NCBI GenBank assembly: GCA_020634515.1
Contig: JACKBL010000001.1
Coordinates: forward strand, 1,054,001-1,118,000
DNA length: 64,000 nucleotides
Origin: Ardenticatenales bacterium
Lineage (GTDB): Bacteria; Chloroflexota; Anaerolineae; Promineifilales; Promineifilaceae
Direction: 5' to 3'
Below the pieces are notes generated by a model that saw only the letters and a list, made by a program, of their open reading frames with translations, was not told where the DNA came from and did no database searches. Below, piece after piece: positions 54,897 to 63,861 of the stretch. A program made the position numbers and the translations under genes. Position 1 is the first letter of the stretch, and each line of letters opens with the position of its first letter.

Positions 54897-55654
54897 GATG
54901 GATCTTTGGAATCGGGGTGGAGCAGGCGCAGGGCGGCGAGAGCGATCTCGCCAGCGGCGGTCACGGCGGCGCTCACCTGGGGGCGATGGGGCTGGTACGT
55001 GTTCATTGATTCGCCGCTACCGCGCACGTTGCCATCGACGGCGAGGATGGCTCCGGTTTGCGCCCGACGCAGCGCGCCGACGAGGAAGAGGGCGGCGCAT
55101 TCCATTTCCACGGCGAGGACGTTGGCCTGGGACAGGTCGTGGTAGTTGGGGGTGTGGGGGGTGGTGATGCCGGCATAAAACACATCCCGCGACACCACCA
55201 AACCCACCCGCGCCCGCTTCCCGCCGGCCACCGCCGCCGCGCGCAGCGCCACGCTTACATCCAGGTCCGCCACCGCCGGGTAGCCGGGCGGCAATGCCTC
55301 CCGCGCATATCCAATGGACTGCACCGCCGCCGTGGCAATCACCACGTCCCCATCCCCCACATCCGGCGGCAAACCGCCGCACGTGCCCACGCGGATGAGG
55401 CAGCGCCCCCCGGCGGCGATCAGCTCCTCGAAGGCGATGGCCGCTCCCGGTGCGCCAATGCCGTGCGAACAGACGGTAACGGGTAGCCCCTGGTGCAAAC
55501 CGCGATAGGCGCGGTATTCGCGCCACTCGCTGAGCAGGGCCGCGTCTTGCAACATCTCCGCGATGCGGCCGGCACGCGCCGGGTCGCCACAGACCAGCAC
55601 CGCCGGCGAGACGCCGCCCACGGGCAATTTGGTTAACGGGAGCGTGGTCGTCAT
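54893..55654 (-). CDS. Nucleoside phosphorylase (uridine/purine phosphorylase family)
   Basis: 253 residues. VLVCGDPARAGRIAEML (about 19-35), LIRVGTCGGLPPD (about 86-98) and VLAVEMECAALFLVGA (about 180-195) are the PNP_UDP_1 signatures for phosphate, ribose and base binding. It splits nucleosides with phosphate in the cytosol. The hexameric uridine-phosphorylase branch is favoured by the EMECA motif, but base preference cannot be fixed. Coupled to the GNAT gene. Confidence 0.88.
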   Translation of the reverse strand: MTTTLPLTKLPVGGVSPAVLVCGDPARAGRIAEMLQDAALLSEWREYRAYRGLHQGLPVTVCSHGIGAPGAAIAFEELIAAGGRCLIRVGTCGGLPPDVGDGDVVIATAAVQSIGYAREALPPGYPAVADLDVSVALRAAAVAGGKRARVGLVVSRDVFYAGITTPHTPNYHDLSQANVLAVEMECAALFLVGALRRAQTGAILAVDGNVRGSGESMNTYQPHRPQVSAAVTAAGEIALAALRLLHPDSKDPS

Positions 55655-55680
55655 TCTGTCTGCTACCTTCTGATGCTGCT

Positions 55681-56682
55681 TTATAAGTAGAATGCCGGCA
55701 TTTCCGGCCTGTTCCCCAACACCTCTTCAATCCGCGCCATCACCTCATCCGTGAGCAGGCTGACCGCTTCCAGCGCGCCCAGATTCTCCGTAATCTGGCT
55801 GGGGCGAGACGCACCCAGGATGACGGTACTCACGTTGGGGTTTTTCAGACACCAGGCCACGGCCATTTGCGCCATGCTGATGCCCAGATCGTCGGCGATT
55901 CCCGTCAACTGGCGCACTTTCGCCAGCCGCGCCTGCCCTTCTTCGCTTTCCACCATGCGCCGCAGCCACTCGTAGCCGGGCAGCGTCATGCGCGAATCCG
56001 CGGGCATGGCGTCGTTGTATTTGCCCGTGAGAATGCCGGAGGCCAGCGGGGACCAGATGGTTGTGCCCATGCCGTACTCCTGGTAAAGGCGGGCGTATTC
56101 CACCTCAAACCGTTCGCGGTGGAGCATGTGGTACTGCGGCTGCTCCATCGTGGGCGCATAGAGGTTGTACTGGCGCGCGACGGCGTGCGCTTCCATGATT
56201 TGCTGCGCTGTCCATTCCGACGTGCCCCAGTAGAGTACCTTGCCCTGGCGGATCAGGTCGGTCATGGTTTGCACGACCTCCAGCACGGGCACGGCGGGAT
56301 CGGCTCGGTGGCAGAAGTAGAGGTCGAGGTAGTCTACTTGCAGCCGTTCCATGGCCTGGTGGCACGCTTCCACGATGTGCTTGCGGCTGAGGCCCAGCTG
56401 CGTGGGCTTGGGGTCGGAGATGCAGCCCCAGCGCACTTTGCTGGAGACGATGTAGCTGTCGCGTCGCCAGCCGCTTTGCGCCAGCACCTGCCCCATGATG
56501 GTTTCCGCCTGCCCGTGCGCGTATACCTCGGCGTTGTCGAAGAAGTTGATGCCGGCATCATACGCCACCCGCATCATCTCCCATGCCTTGTCCATGTCCA
56601 ACTGGTTGCTAAAGGTGACCCAGGCTCCATAAGACAAAACGCTCACCTGCAAGCCTGAGCGCCCTAAACGACGATGCTCCAT
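55681..56682 (-). CDS. Aldo/keto reductase (Kv-beta-like)
   Basis: 333 residues from the ATG at 56682, after AGGAGA. The open frame continues upstream but overlaps the next gene and is not coding. The start MEHRRLGRSGLQVSVLSYGA, the catalytic DNAEVYAHGQAE (D, Y) with Lys in VSSKVRWG and His in YFCHRAD, and the NADPH part (SPLASGILTGKY, then ILGASRPSQITENL) are all intact. It reduces carbonyl compounds with NADPH. A 57-bp hairpin with a shared ribosome site is in the leader. Confidence 0.92.
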   Translation of the reverse strand: MEHRRLGRSGLQVSVLSYGAWVTFSNQLDMDKAWEMMRVAYDAGINFFDNAEVYAHGQAETIMGQVLAQSGWRRDSYIVSSKVRWGCISDPKPTQLGLSRKHIVEACHQAMERLQVDYLDLYFCHRADPAVPVLEVVQTMTDLIRQGKVLYWGTSEWTAQQIMEAHAVARQYNLYAPTMEQPQYHMLHRERFEVEYARLYQEYGMGTTIWSPLASGILTGKYNDAMPADSRMTLPGYEWLRRMVESEEGQARLAKVRQLTGIADDLGISMAQMAVAWCLKNPNVSTVILGASRPSQITENLGALEAVSLLTDEVMARIEEVLGNRPEMPAFYL

Positions 56683-56704
56683 GATGTTGTCTCCTGTGAA
56701 AATA

Positions 56705-56761
56705 ATCTTCCCGGAAGCGCCGTCACGGATGATGGCCTTGGGGAGCAGCTTCCGGGAAGAT
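56705..56761 (-). repeat. 57-bp ATCTTCCCGGAAGC hairpin before the aldo/keto reductase
   Basis: The unit is an inverted relative of the pair at 45609-45738, with about seven differences. It ends 22 bases before the reductase ATG on the minus strand, and the shared ATTTTC..AGGAGA follows. Confidence 0.8.
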
Positions 56762-56905
56762 GTTGTCAATGTCCCTCCCGAAATCTGGTTGTAGTCTAGT
56801 CCTGGATTATACCTGGAATGAGGCGTGTTGCGCAGAATCCCCCCGGCATGGCGCGTCCCCGATTGCCGTAGTTCCTTGGCTATTACCCTCCGGCCAATGA
56901 CTTTT

Positions 56906-56999
56906 GACTCTACTGAAAAAAGGTCAAAAACCGGGTTTTTACACATGAACCACTCTGGTAATTTCAGCCGGACAATCGAAAAACCCGGTTTTTTCAGTG
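56906..56999 (-). repeat. AAACCGGGTTTTT inverted repeat, copy 2
   Basis: The reverse complement of 40783-40876, with both AAAAACCGGG and CCCGGTTTTT arms. It lies just downstream of the DUF3800 stop and may serve as its terminator. Confidence 0.85.
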
Positions 57000-57008
57000 A
57001 ACTCACTT

Positions 57009-57917
57009 TTATGGGTCGAATAGGGATAACTGGTTGATTTGCTGGATGGCCAGGGCGGGGTCGTGAAAGTCGCCGTGGCGGTTGGGGAAGCAGGAAACGG
57101 AAAAGCGGCGGTGGAGTTCTTCTGTTTGCAGCCACGGGGGGCGGCGCGTGTCTTCGACCCAACGGGCGATGAGTTCCGCCAGGACCACTTTCGCCCGCTG
57201 CCCGGAGTTGGCCGTCAATGCCTGGCGGAAACCGGATGTGACCAGGTCCACCAACTGGATGAGTTCGCACGCCTCTTTCTGTTCGTCCGCCGCCCAGGCG
57301 GGATTGGAGCCGATGGGCACGACGTTGGGGGCCAGCATTCGTGTTTGCGGGTAGGCGGCGGGGCGTTTGGCGCGCCGGCTGGCGATTTCCTGGGAGACCT
57401 GGCGTGGCAGGTAGGTGGCGAAGTTGTCTCCCGCTGCCCGCGCTTTTTTGTCGGAGTGCAGGCGCAGGGCGACGCGCTCGTAATTGGACAGGGACCAGGC
57501 AATGCCGGCAATGATCGCCGTGCGCGCGAAGTAGTTGTAGACGTGGTACGGTTCGGGGAAGCGTTCCGCCTGGAAGCCGGAGGATTGGGTGTCTACCGCC
57601 AGGCAATAGTAGTAACAACGGCTGGCGATTTCACTGACAAAGGTTTGCAGCCACTGGCGGGCGCATTGAGGCTTGGGACCGTAGACGGAGCGGCGCAGGT
57701 TGACGAAGTGGATTTCGTCGAAGTAGGCGTTTTCCTGCCGGATTTGTTGCAGGAGCGTGACGATTTGGGTTTGCTGCGATGCCGGCACAAACAACACCCC
57801 ATGCAGCAGCCACCTGCTCCCCGACCCAGGACGATAAAAGCCGCTTTCATCGTGATACACGTTGAAAGCGGCTTCGGCGGGCGGCGTTCCAAATAGGGTC
57901 GGCTGGTGCATAGGCAT
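57009..57917 (-). CDS. DUF3800 protein
   Basis: 302 residues from the ATG at 57917; in-frame upstream starts overlap a low-complexity repeat. The signature NVYHDESGFY (about 19-28) at the N-terminus and a later acidic set (LHSDKKA, LIQLVDLVTSGF) suggest the RNase H-like fold assigned to DUF3800. Such genes often lie near mobile or defence genes; here the neighbours are housekeeping genes. Function unknown. Confidence 0.8.
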   Translation of the reverse strand: MPMHQPTLFGTPPAEAAFNVYHDESGFYRPGSGSRWLLHGVLFVPASQQTQIVTLLQQIRQENAYFDEIHFVNLRRSVYGPKPQCARQWLQTFVSEIASRCYYYCLAVDTQSSGFQAERFPEPYHVYNYFARTAIIAGIAWSLSNYERVALRLHSDKKARAAGDNFATYLPRQVSQEIASRRAKRPAAYPQTRMLAPNVVPIGSNPAWAADEQKEACELIQLVDLVTSGFRQALTANSGQRAKVVLAELIARWVEDTRRPPWLQTEELHRRFSVSCFPNRHGDFHDPALAIQQINQLSLFDP

Positions 57918-58051
57918 GAGGGTTGTTCCTTTGAGAATAGTGGTCAGTGGATAGTGGTCAGACGCGCACCCCGGCAAATATCATCCAGACAAATCTGCGT
58001 CATCCGCGAAATCTGTGACTATTTTCGTCCTTCGTAACTCCTCCCTCGTCC

Positions 58052-59212
58052 CTAAAAGAGCCGCATCTGGTAGGTTGGGCGCTTGCCATCCAGGAGAACG
58101 AAGGGGGCCATGGGCGTGGTGCGCAGGCCGATGGCGTGCAGTTCCTCCAACTCGCGCAAGGTGGCGCGGCGGCGGGCGGCGACAATGGTGTTGGCGCTTT
58201 GGGGGCCAATGCCGGGAATCTGTAGCAGTTCCTCGCGGCTGGCCCGGTTTAGCTCCACCGGGTTGTCCGCCAGGGCAGTCTCCGCCCAGGCGCGCTTGGG
58301 GTCGCGGTCCAGCGGCAGATTACCTTCCGGATCGAAGGGCAGGCTTTCCAGGTCGAATCCGTAGTCGCGCAGTAGGAAGGATGCCTGGTAGAGTCGATTC
58401 TGGCGCATGAGGGGCGTTGCCGGCATTTGCGCCAGCGGCGTGTCCGCAATCGGATGAAAAGCGGAGAAATAGGTACGGCTCAAATGCAATCGGTGATAAA
58501 GATACTCCGTCGCCGACAGCAGCTCCACGTCCGAATCCCCCGCCGCGCCCACCACAAACTGCGTCACCGTGGAAGGCCAGCGCCCATTCCAACCGAGGCG
58601 GGACGGCTGCGTCTGGCGCATTTCCTCCACCCATTGCAGCGGCGACAAAAGCTCCGCCAGGAACTGCTTTTGCGGGGCCAGCACGGCCAGCCGTTGCGGC
58701 GTGGGCGCTTCCAGGTTAATCGAGAGGCGATCCGCCAACTGCATGGCGCGCTCCACCTGCGCCCTTTCCGCCCCCGGCATGATTTTTAGATGCACGTAGC
58801 CGCGAAACTGGTGCTGGCGGCGCAAAATGTCTACGGTGTCCAGCAGCCGGTCCTGCGTGGCCGCGCCCCCCTTGATGATGCCCGAACTGAGGAAAAGACC
58901 CTGCACCATGCCGGCACGATTCATACTCATGAATGCCTGCGCCATCTCCTCGGGCTTGAAAGTCGTGCGGCGATAGTTGCGCCCGGCGCGGAAGGGGCAG
59001 TAAGCGCAGTTGCGCTCGCAGGCGGTGGTCAGCATGGTTTTCAGCAGGGGGATGGTTTTGCCGCCGGGCAGCGCGGCGTGGAACACGCCCAACTCTTCCT
59101 TCCAGTTGTGGGCCGTGCGCGCCCCACAAGGCGTCCCGGCGCTGCCGGTCTCTTCCGCCGGCTCCAGGTGCATCTGCGTGGCAATCGTTTGCAGCTTGTG
59201 CGTCGTTTCCAT
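58052..59212 (-). CDS. Radical SAM protein with C-terminal helix-hairpin-helix (putative DNA repair/modification)
   Basis: 386 residues from the ATG at 59212. The 4Fe-4S site is CERNCAYCPF (Cys-x3-Cys-x2-Cys, about 64-73), followed by a radical SAM barrel to about 300. A helix-hairpin-helix DNA-binding unit LNRASREELLQIPGIGPQSA (about 320-340) ends the protein. This layout matches the family named putative DNA modification/repair radical SAM protein (TIGR03916); its usual partner, a small DUF4130-type protein, is not seen here. The reaction is unknown. Confidence 0.88.
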   Translation of the reverse strand: METTHKLQTIATQMHLEPAEETGSAGTPCGARTAHNWKEELGVFHAALPGGKTIPLLKTMLTTACERNCAYCPFRAGRNYRRTTFKPEEMAQAFMSMNRAGMVQGLFLSSGIIKGGAATQDRLLDTVDILRRQHQFRGYVHLKIMPGAERAQVERAMQLADRLSINLEAPTPQRLAVLAPQKQFLAELLSPLQWVEEMRQTQPSRLGWNGRWPSTVTQFVVGAAGDSDVELLSATEYLYHRLHLSRTYFSAFHPIADTPLAQMPATPLMRQNRLYQASFLLRDYGFDLESLPFDPEGNLPLDRDPKRAWAETALADNPVELNRASREELLQIPGIGPQSANTIVAARRRATLRELEELHAIGLRTTPMAPFVLLDGKRPTYQMRLF

Positions 59213-59524
59213 AATCACCATTATAGCACATGCGTTCTGTCCAGGGCAATCATTCCGCAAGCGTGCATACAAAAAAGCGTCCACCGAAAGAAGTTCAACT
59301 TTTAGTCATTGATCGGAAATTCAGTCGAGGAAAAAGTTGAACTTCTCGTCTCGAAGGGTTTTTTTCGGTAGAGTCAAAAAACGGTCTTGACAATGGTCAA
59401 TCGTGTCGCCACGCAATTGGACGGAATGATTGACGCGGCGTAAGAACGATGGAGGGGGGAAGTCCTTCATCTGCATGTGGGGCGCGAACTTGCCGGCATT
59501 TTCCTCCCGCATACAATTCTCCTC

Positions 59525-60685
59525 ATGGTCTCCATCCTCAATCCTGTTATCGCCGAAAGCGGCGTGGTGCGGCCCACCGTGGCCGAAGTGAGCCTGTCGC
59601 GGCTGACGCACAATTTGCGTCTCATCCAACGGCAGGTTGCGCCGGCGCGCGTGATGGCAATCCTGAAGGCGAATGCGTATGGGCACGGGCTGCTAGAGGT
59701 GGCGCACCATCTGGTGTCTCTGGGGGTGGACTACCTGGGGGTGGCTTTTTTGGAGGAGGGGATTTTGCTGCGAAATGCCGGCATTACCACCCCCATCCTC
59801 GTTCTCGGCGGCATCCTGGGGGACCAGATTCCCCTGTTCCTGCGGCACGACCTCACCCTCACCGCCTCTTCTGTGGAAAAACTGCGCCAAATTGACCAGA
59901 TCGCCGCGCAAATGGGGGTGCTGGCCCGCGTGCATCTGAAGATTGATACCGGCATGGAGCGCATTGGCGTCCACTACTACAACGCCGACACCCTGTTTGC
60001 CGCGGCCGCGAGATGCCGGCATTGCCGCGTCGAAGGCGTCTTTTCCCACTTTGCCAACGCGGATGCAGCGGACCTGACCTCGGCGCGGGAGCAGTTGGCC
60101 CGCTTTGAGGAGGCGCTGCGCTTTTTCCCGCGGCATGGTCTGCCCCTGCCGTTGCGCCACATGGCCAATTCCGGCGCGATCTTGCAGTTGCCAGGCAGCT
60201 ATTTCGACATGGTGCGTGCCGGCATTCTCCTCTACGGCATCTACCCTTCTCAAGAAGTCCCCCGCACCATCCCCGTGCGCCCCGCCCTCGCCTGGAAATC
60301 CCGCGTCGTCTATTTCAAAGTCGTCAAACCCGGCCACCCCGTCAGCTACGGCTCCACCTGGACCCCGGAAACCCTCAGCCGCGTCGTCACCATCCCCGTC
60401 GGCTACGGCGACGGCTACTTCCGCGGTCTTTCCAACCACGCCCAGGTAATCATCCGCGGGCGGCGCTACCCTGTCGTCGGGCGCGTTTGCATGGATCAGT
60501 TTATGGTCAACATCGGTTGGGACAGCGCCTACAATGGAGATGAAGTCATCTTGCTGGGGGAGTCAGGCGACCAGGCGATCACCTGTGCCGAGGTGGCTGA
60601 ATGGGCGGGAACCATTCCCTACGAAGTCCTCACGAACATCAACACCCGCGTCCCCCGCATCTACATCCGGGATAATAACCATTAG
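59525..60685 (+). CDS. alr: Alanine racemase
   Basis: 386 residues from the ATG at 59525; frames further up lack a ribosome site and hold an octamer at 59491. The PLP lysine is in AILKANAYGHG (about 44-54), and the second-domain pattern is GYGDGYFRG with CMDQF. It makes D-alanine for peptidoglycan. A good terminator follows. Octamers at 59776, 60014 and 60217 divide the gene into blocks with opposite G or C preference. Confidence 0.95.
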   Translation: MVSILNPVIAESGVVRPTVAEVSLSRLTHNLRLIQRQVAPARVMAILKANAYGHGLLEVAHHLVSLGVDYLGVAFLEEGILLRNAGITTPILVLGGILGDQIPLFLRHDLTLTASSVEKLRQIDQIAAQMGVLARVHLKIDTGMERIGVHYYNADTLFAAAARCRHCRVEGVFSHFANADAADLTSAREQLARFEEALRFFPRHGLPLPLRHMANSGAILQLPGSYFDMVRAGILLYGIYPSQEVPRTIPVRPALAWKSRVVYFKVVKPGHPVSYGSTWTPETLSRVVTIPVGYGDGYFRGLSNHAQVIIRGRRYPVVGRVCMDQFMVNIGWDSAYNGDEVILLGESGDQAITCAEVAEWAGTIPYEVLTNINTRVPRIYIRDNNH

Positions 60686-60691
60686 AAAGCA

Positions 60692-60728
60692 CTCAGCCCC
60701 TGGCCAGGAGGGGAAACCAGGGGCTGAG
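60692..60728 (+). terminator. Intrinsic terminator after alr
   Basis: A perfect 12-bp stem CTCAGCCCCTGG (60692-60703) with 60717-60728, and a 13-base loop. No long T run follows, so it may work in both directions for alr and the minus-strand gene ending at 60804. Confidence 0.75.
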
Positions 60729-60803
60729 ATGCTTGTTTGGCGACTTCACTCGAATTTTAGAGGCAAAAATTAAACAAAGCCTGAGTTGAGTATGAGCGAG
60801 CTG

Positions 60804-61673
60804 TTAATAAAGCGCCCCGGGAAAAGTATCCATGCCGGCCATATAGCCGACCCGTTTCGCCATGCGCACCCCGTTCCACGACTCGCCGATAGTTGCCAGA
60901 ATGCCATCGTGAATGGCCCACGCTCGCCCGCGCACGGTGCGCCACTGCCCCGGCTGGCGAAAGGGCGTGCTGCCATCCAGCGCCGCGTGTAGCGGTTCCC
61001 CTGGCTGAAAAGCGACGTGGATTTTCTCCATCAGCCGCCGCCCGGAAATGTAGCCGCAGCCGCGCCGTTCAAAGAGCCACGCATCCAGGTAGGTGAGCGG
61101 TTCGAGATAAAGGATGGGATGCCCCAGGATGGCGGCGAACCACTCAATCCCTTGCATGACCAGCCGCGAGGCGCGCAGCCCGAGACGGATCTGCGCGGGA
61201 GCCAGCCCGGCCAGCATCGCCCGCTCCTCTTCGACCAGGTTGCGGTGGATCGTGCCGAAGAGGGTGTCGCGTCCTTCGAGGCCGCGGTCGGTGTAGTAGC
61301 GGGGGCTGTGTGGGTCGCTGAGGACGAGCAGGTTCACGTCGAGGCCGTTGAAGATGTTGTCTACCAGTTCCAGCATGTAGAAGGGGTCGCGCGCGCCTGG
61401 TTCATGCCAGCCGACCAACCGCAGCAGCGGTTCGCCCGGCTCCGCTGTGATGTCGATCAGTGGTTCGCCCGCCGGGTTTTCCCAACTGATGGGGTTGATG
61501 CGGAAGTGGGTGAGGAGGTTAGGGGGGATGAGGAGGCGTAGGAGGCGGCGTTTCATGCCGGCAGAAAGCTGATTTACACCACGCAGTGGGACGGGCAAAT
61601 TGGGGTCCCTCCCCAAGCGCAGCGCGGAAAACGTGGGCGCGGGGAGGGAACTGTCTTCAAACTCAGGGAACAT
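60804..61673 (-). CDS. Conserved hypothetical protein
   Basis: 289 residues from the ATG at 61673, which follows CGGAGA; the frame is open to 61919, but that region is low-complexity and overlaps the amrS end. I do not recognise the family. Visible traits are a mixed alpha/beta protein with LRRLLIPPNLL near the start, SDPHSPRYYTDRG (about 117-129) and a C-terminal part with GCGYISGRRL and WNGVRMAKRVGYMAGMD. No signal peptide or membrane helix is seen. The acidic and aromatic pattern suggests an enzyme, but I would not name one. Confidence 0.65.
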   Translation of the reverse strand: MFPEFEDSSLPAPTFSALRLGRDPNLPVPLRGVNQLSAGMKRRLLRLLIPPNLLTHFRINPISWENPAGEPLIDITAEPGEPLLRLVGWHEPGARDPFYMLELVDNIFNGLDVNLLVLSDPHSPRYYTDRGLEGRDTLFGTIHRNLVEEERAMLAGLAPAQIRLGLRASRLVMQGIEWFAAILGHPILYLEPLTYLDAWLFERRGCGYISGRRLMEKIHVAFQPGEPLHAALDGSTPFRQPGQWRTVRGRAWAIHDGILATIGESWNGVRMAKRVGYMAGMDTFPGALY

Positions 61674-61789
61674 GCGATCTCCGAAGAATAGTGATTGGTG
61701 GACAGTGGTTGGTGGATAGTTGGCGGTTTGGGGGAGCGGCTGCGTCCTCCCAAGCTTCTCTCGAAACAGATTTGCGTCATTTGTGACAT

Positions 61790-62881
61790 CTACAGGCGGA
61801 TGGGCTGACGCCGCCCGCCCCACCGTTCTGGTTGGGGGGCGAAGTGTCCCGCCAACCGCTGGCCGCAGGTTGTACAGCAGCCGTTGGCGTTGAGACGCCA
61901 TGCACCCAGTTGATACCAATTTCGTTCGATCAAGAGGTTGCCGCAGCCGGCGCAGTAGGTGGACTGGCCGCCGCGGTCCCAGACATTGCCGGTGTAGACG
62001 TGATGAATGCCGGCATTCAGCGCCTGCTGCCTGGCCCGATTCAACGTAGTCGGCGGCGTTGGCGGCACATCCCGCATCTTAAAATCGGGATGAAACGCCG
62101 TGAAATGCAGCGGCGTTTCCGCGCCCAGGTTTGCCACGAACCAATCGCACAGTTGGGCAACTTCCGCCGCGTCATCATTATGCCCCGGAATCAGCAGCGT
62201 CGTCACTTCCAGCCAGACGGACGTCTCCTGCTTCAGCCAGCGCAACGTCTCCAGCACCGGCTCCAGGTGCGCGAAGCAAATGCGGTTGTAGAAATCCTCG
62301 GTAAACGCCTTCAGGTCGATATTCGCCGCGTCCATGTGCGCGAAGAACTCCGCGCGCGCCGCCGGCGCGATATAGCCGGCGGAAACGGCTACCGTCTTCA
62401 GTCCCAGAGCGTGCGCGGCAATGGCGCAGTCAATGGCGTACTCCGCGAAAATAGCGGGGTCGTTGTAAGTGAAGGCGATGCCGCGGCAGCCGTTGACCAG
62501 CGCCGCCCGCGCCACCGCCTCAGGAGCGGCCCAATCTCCCAGCCGGTCCATCTGCCGCGCTTTGGAGATGTCCCAGTTTTGGCAGAAGCGGCAGCCGAGA
62601 TTGCAGCCGGCCGTGCCAAAGGAGAGGACGCTACTGCCCGGATAGAAGTGATTCAACGGCTTCTTCTCAATGGGGTCTATGCAGAATCCCGAAGCGCGTC
62701 CGTAGCTGGTGAGGACGATCCCGTCTTCCCGCGCCTGGCGCACGAAGCAGAAGCCACGCTGGCCTGGGCGCAGACGACAGTAACGCGGGCACAGGTCGCA
62801 CTGAATGCGTCCGTCCGGCAGCCGGTGCCACCACTCGCCCTGCGCCACGCCGGGTTCGATAATTGTCCGCGTGTGCGTCAT
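61790..62881 (-). CDS. amrS: AmmeMemoRadiSam system radical SAM enzyme
   Basis: 363 residues. N-terminal Cys-rich segment CDLCPRYCRL ... RGFCFVRQ precedes the radical SAM site CNLGCRFCQNWDISK (about 93-107). The C-terminus adds a zinc-ribbon part (CAGCGN ... CTTCGQ). This is the layout of AmrS in the AmmeMemoRadiSam group, whose partners AMMECR1 and MEMO are not near. The exact reaction is unknown. It probably forms an operon with the Usp gene upstream (21 bases between them). Confidence 0.9.
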   Translation of the reverse strand: MTHTRTIIEPGVAQGEWWHRLPDGRIQCDLCPRYCRLRPGQRGFCFVRQAREDGIVLTSYGRASGFCIDPIEKKPLNHFYPGSSVLSFGTAGCNLGCRFCQNWDISKARQMDRLGDWAAPEAVARAALVNGCRGIAFTYNDPAIFAEYAIDCAIAAHALGLKTVAVSAGYIAPAARAEFFAHMDAANIDLKAFTEDFYNRICFAHLEPVLETLRWLKQETSVWLEVTTLLIPGHNDDAAEVAQLCDWFVANLGAETPLHFTAFHPDFKMRDVPPTPPTTLNRARQQALNAGIHHVYTGNVWDRGGQSTYCAGCGNLLIERNWYQLGAWRLNANGCCTTCGQRLAGHFAPQPERWGGRRQPIRL

Positions 62882-62902
62882 GGTTACACCTCCAAAACAG
62901 GC

Positions 62903-63730
62903 TCAGCGAATGACCAGCACGGTGCATTCCAGGTGGGTCAGGATTTGCTGGGCCAGGTCTTCAAGCAAATAGCGCTGCCAGCCGCTGCCGGCATGTGCGC
63001 CAATCACCACCAGCCCGTAGCCGCCGCCGTCCGCCTCGGCCATGATCTCCTGCACTACCTGCCCGTGACGCACTTTGGGCTTGGCCTGGACGTGAAAACG
63101 ACGCAGAAGATTGATGTCTCGTTCCAACAGGCGACCTTCAGGTGCATGGATTTCTATCAGTTCTTCGGCGTCGGCTCGGAGTTGTTTGCCAGGGATGCCG
63201 GGGGCGGCGCTGATCTGGGACATGACGTGCAGGATGGTGATGGTTTCGGTTCCATCCAGTAGCCCTGGTAGCTGCGCGGCCAGCCGTTCGATGAGGGAGG
63301 GGGATTTCGTGCCGGCATCGCACAGCAAAATCTGTTCTACGCTGGCTTCTGTTTCCCGACCGACCACGAGTACCGGGCAGGGGGCATGGGCCACGAGTCG
63401 GCGTACGACGGAACCGGTAAATCGGCGCGTTGGCTGCCCTGCCGCACTTGTATGCCCGACGATCAGAAGGTCGTATTGGCCGGTTTTGGCTTCGTTGATG
63501 ACGACTTTGCCGGCATTGCCCACCGCCACCTTCATCTCCGCCGCAATGCCCGCCTGCTTCAAATCCGCGCCCGCCTGTGCCAGCAACGCCAGCGCCGCCG
63601 CGCGCCGCTCCTCTCCGCGCACCGCGCGCAGCAGCGTCACTTGCTTCTCCGTTTCCGGCAGCAGCCGACTGACGAAAAACGTGATGGCCGCCAGGTGCGA
63701 CGGCGTGGCAATGGCGATCAGGATTTTCAT
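62903..63730 (-). CDS. Tandem universal stress protein
   Basis: 275 residues made of two Usp domains (about 1-125 and 130-275). The ATP-binding GHTSAAGQPTRRFTGSV (about 92-108) is in domain 1; domain 2 has IGAHAGSGWQRYLLEDLAQ. Each domain ends in a hydrophobic strand (PVLVVG; TVLVIR). Tandem Usps form stress-linked nucleotide-binding proteins. It is upstream of amrS on the same strand. A CTTCCTGGAAG half-hairpin lies 13 bases before the start. Confidence 0.9.
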   Translation of the reverse strand: MKILIAIATPSHLAAITFFVSRLLPETEKQVTLLRAVRGEERRAAALALLAQAGADLKQAGIAAEMKVAVGNAGKVVINEAKTGQYDLLIVGHTSAAGQPTRRFTGSVVRRLVAHAPCPVLVVGRETEASVEQILLCDAGTKSPSLIERLAAQLPGLLDGTETITILHVMSQISAAPGIPGKQLRADAEELIEIHAPEGRLLERDINLLRRFHVQAKPKVRHGQVVQEIMAEADGGGYGLVVIGAHAGSGWQRYLLEDLAQQILTHLECTVLVIR

Positions 63731-63771
63731 AGCGTTTTTCTATCTTCCTGGAAGCGGCCGACAAGGCGACA

Positions 63772-63820
63772 AGGAACGGAATTAAATAAGACGACGAAGT
63801 TGTTTCTTTACCGTTCCTTC
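63772..63820. repeat. GGAACGGAATTAAATAA dispersed repeat
   Basis: GGAACGGAATTAAATAAG ... CGTTCC is a small hairpin with the same strings as 5960-6010 and 28680-28710. It lies in the gap between the partial membrane gene and the Usp gene. Confidence 0.5.
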
Positions 63821-63861
63821 AAACGGATGAGGCAATGCTGTACTCTGTTTCATCGTCAGTC

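Noticed and set aside
56683..57618. Upstream extension of the aldo/keto reductase frame
   Set aside because: It crosses repeats and the DUF3800 gene, is Arg/Pro-rich, and the clear ribosome site is at the internal ATG.
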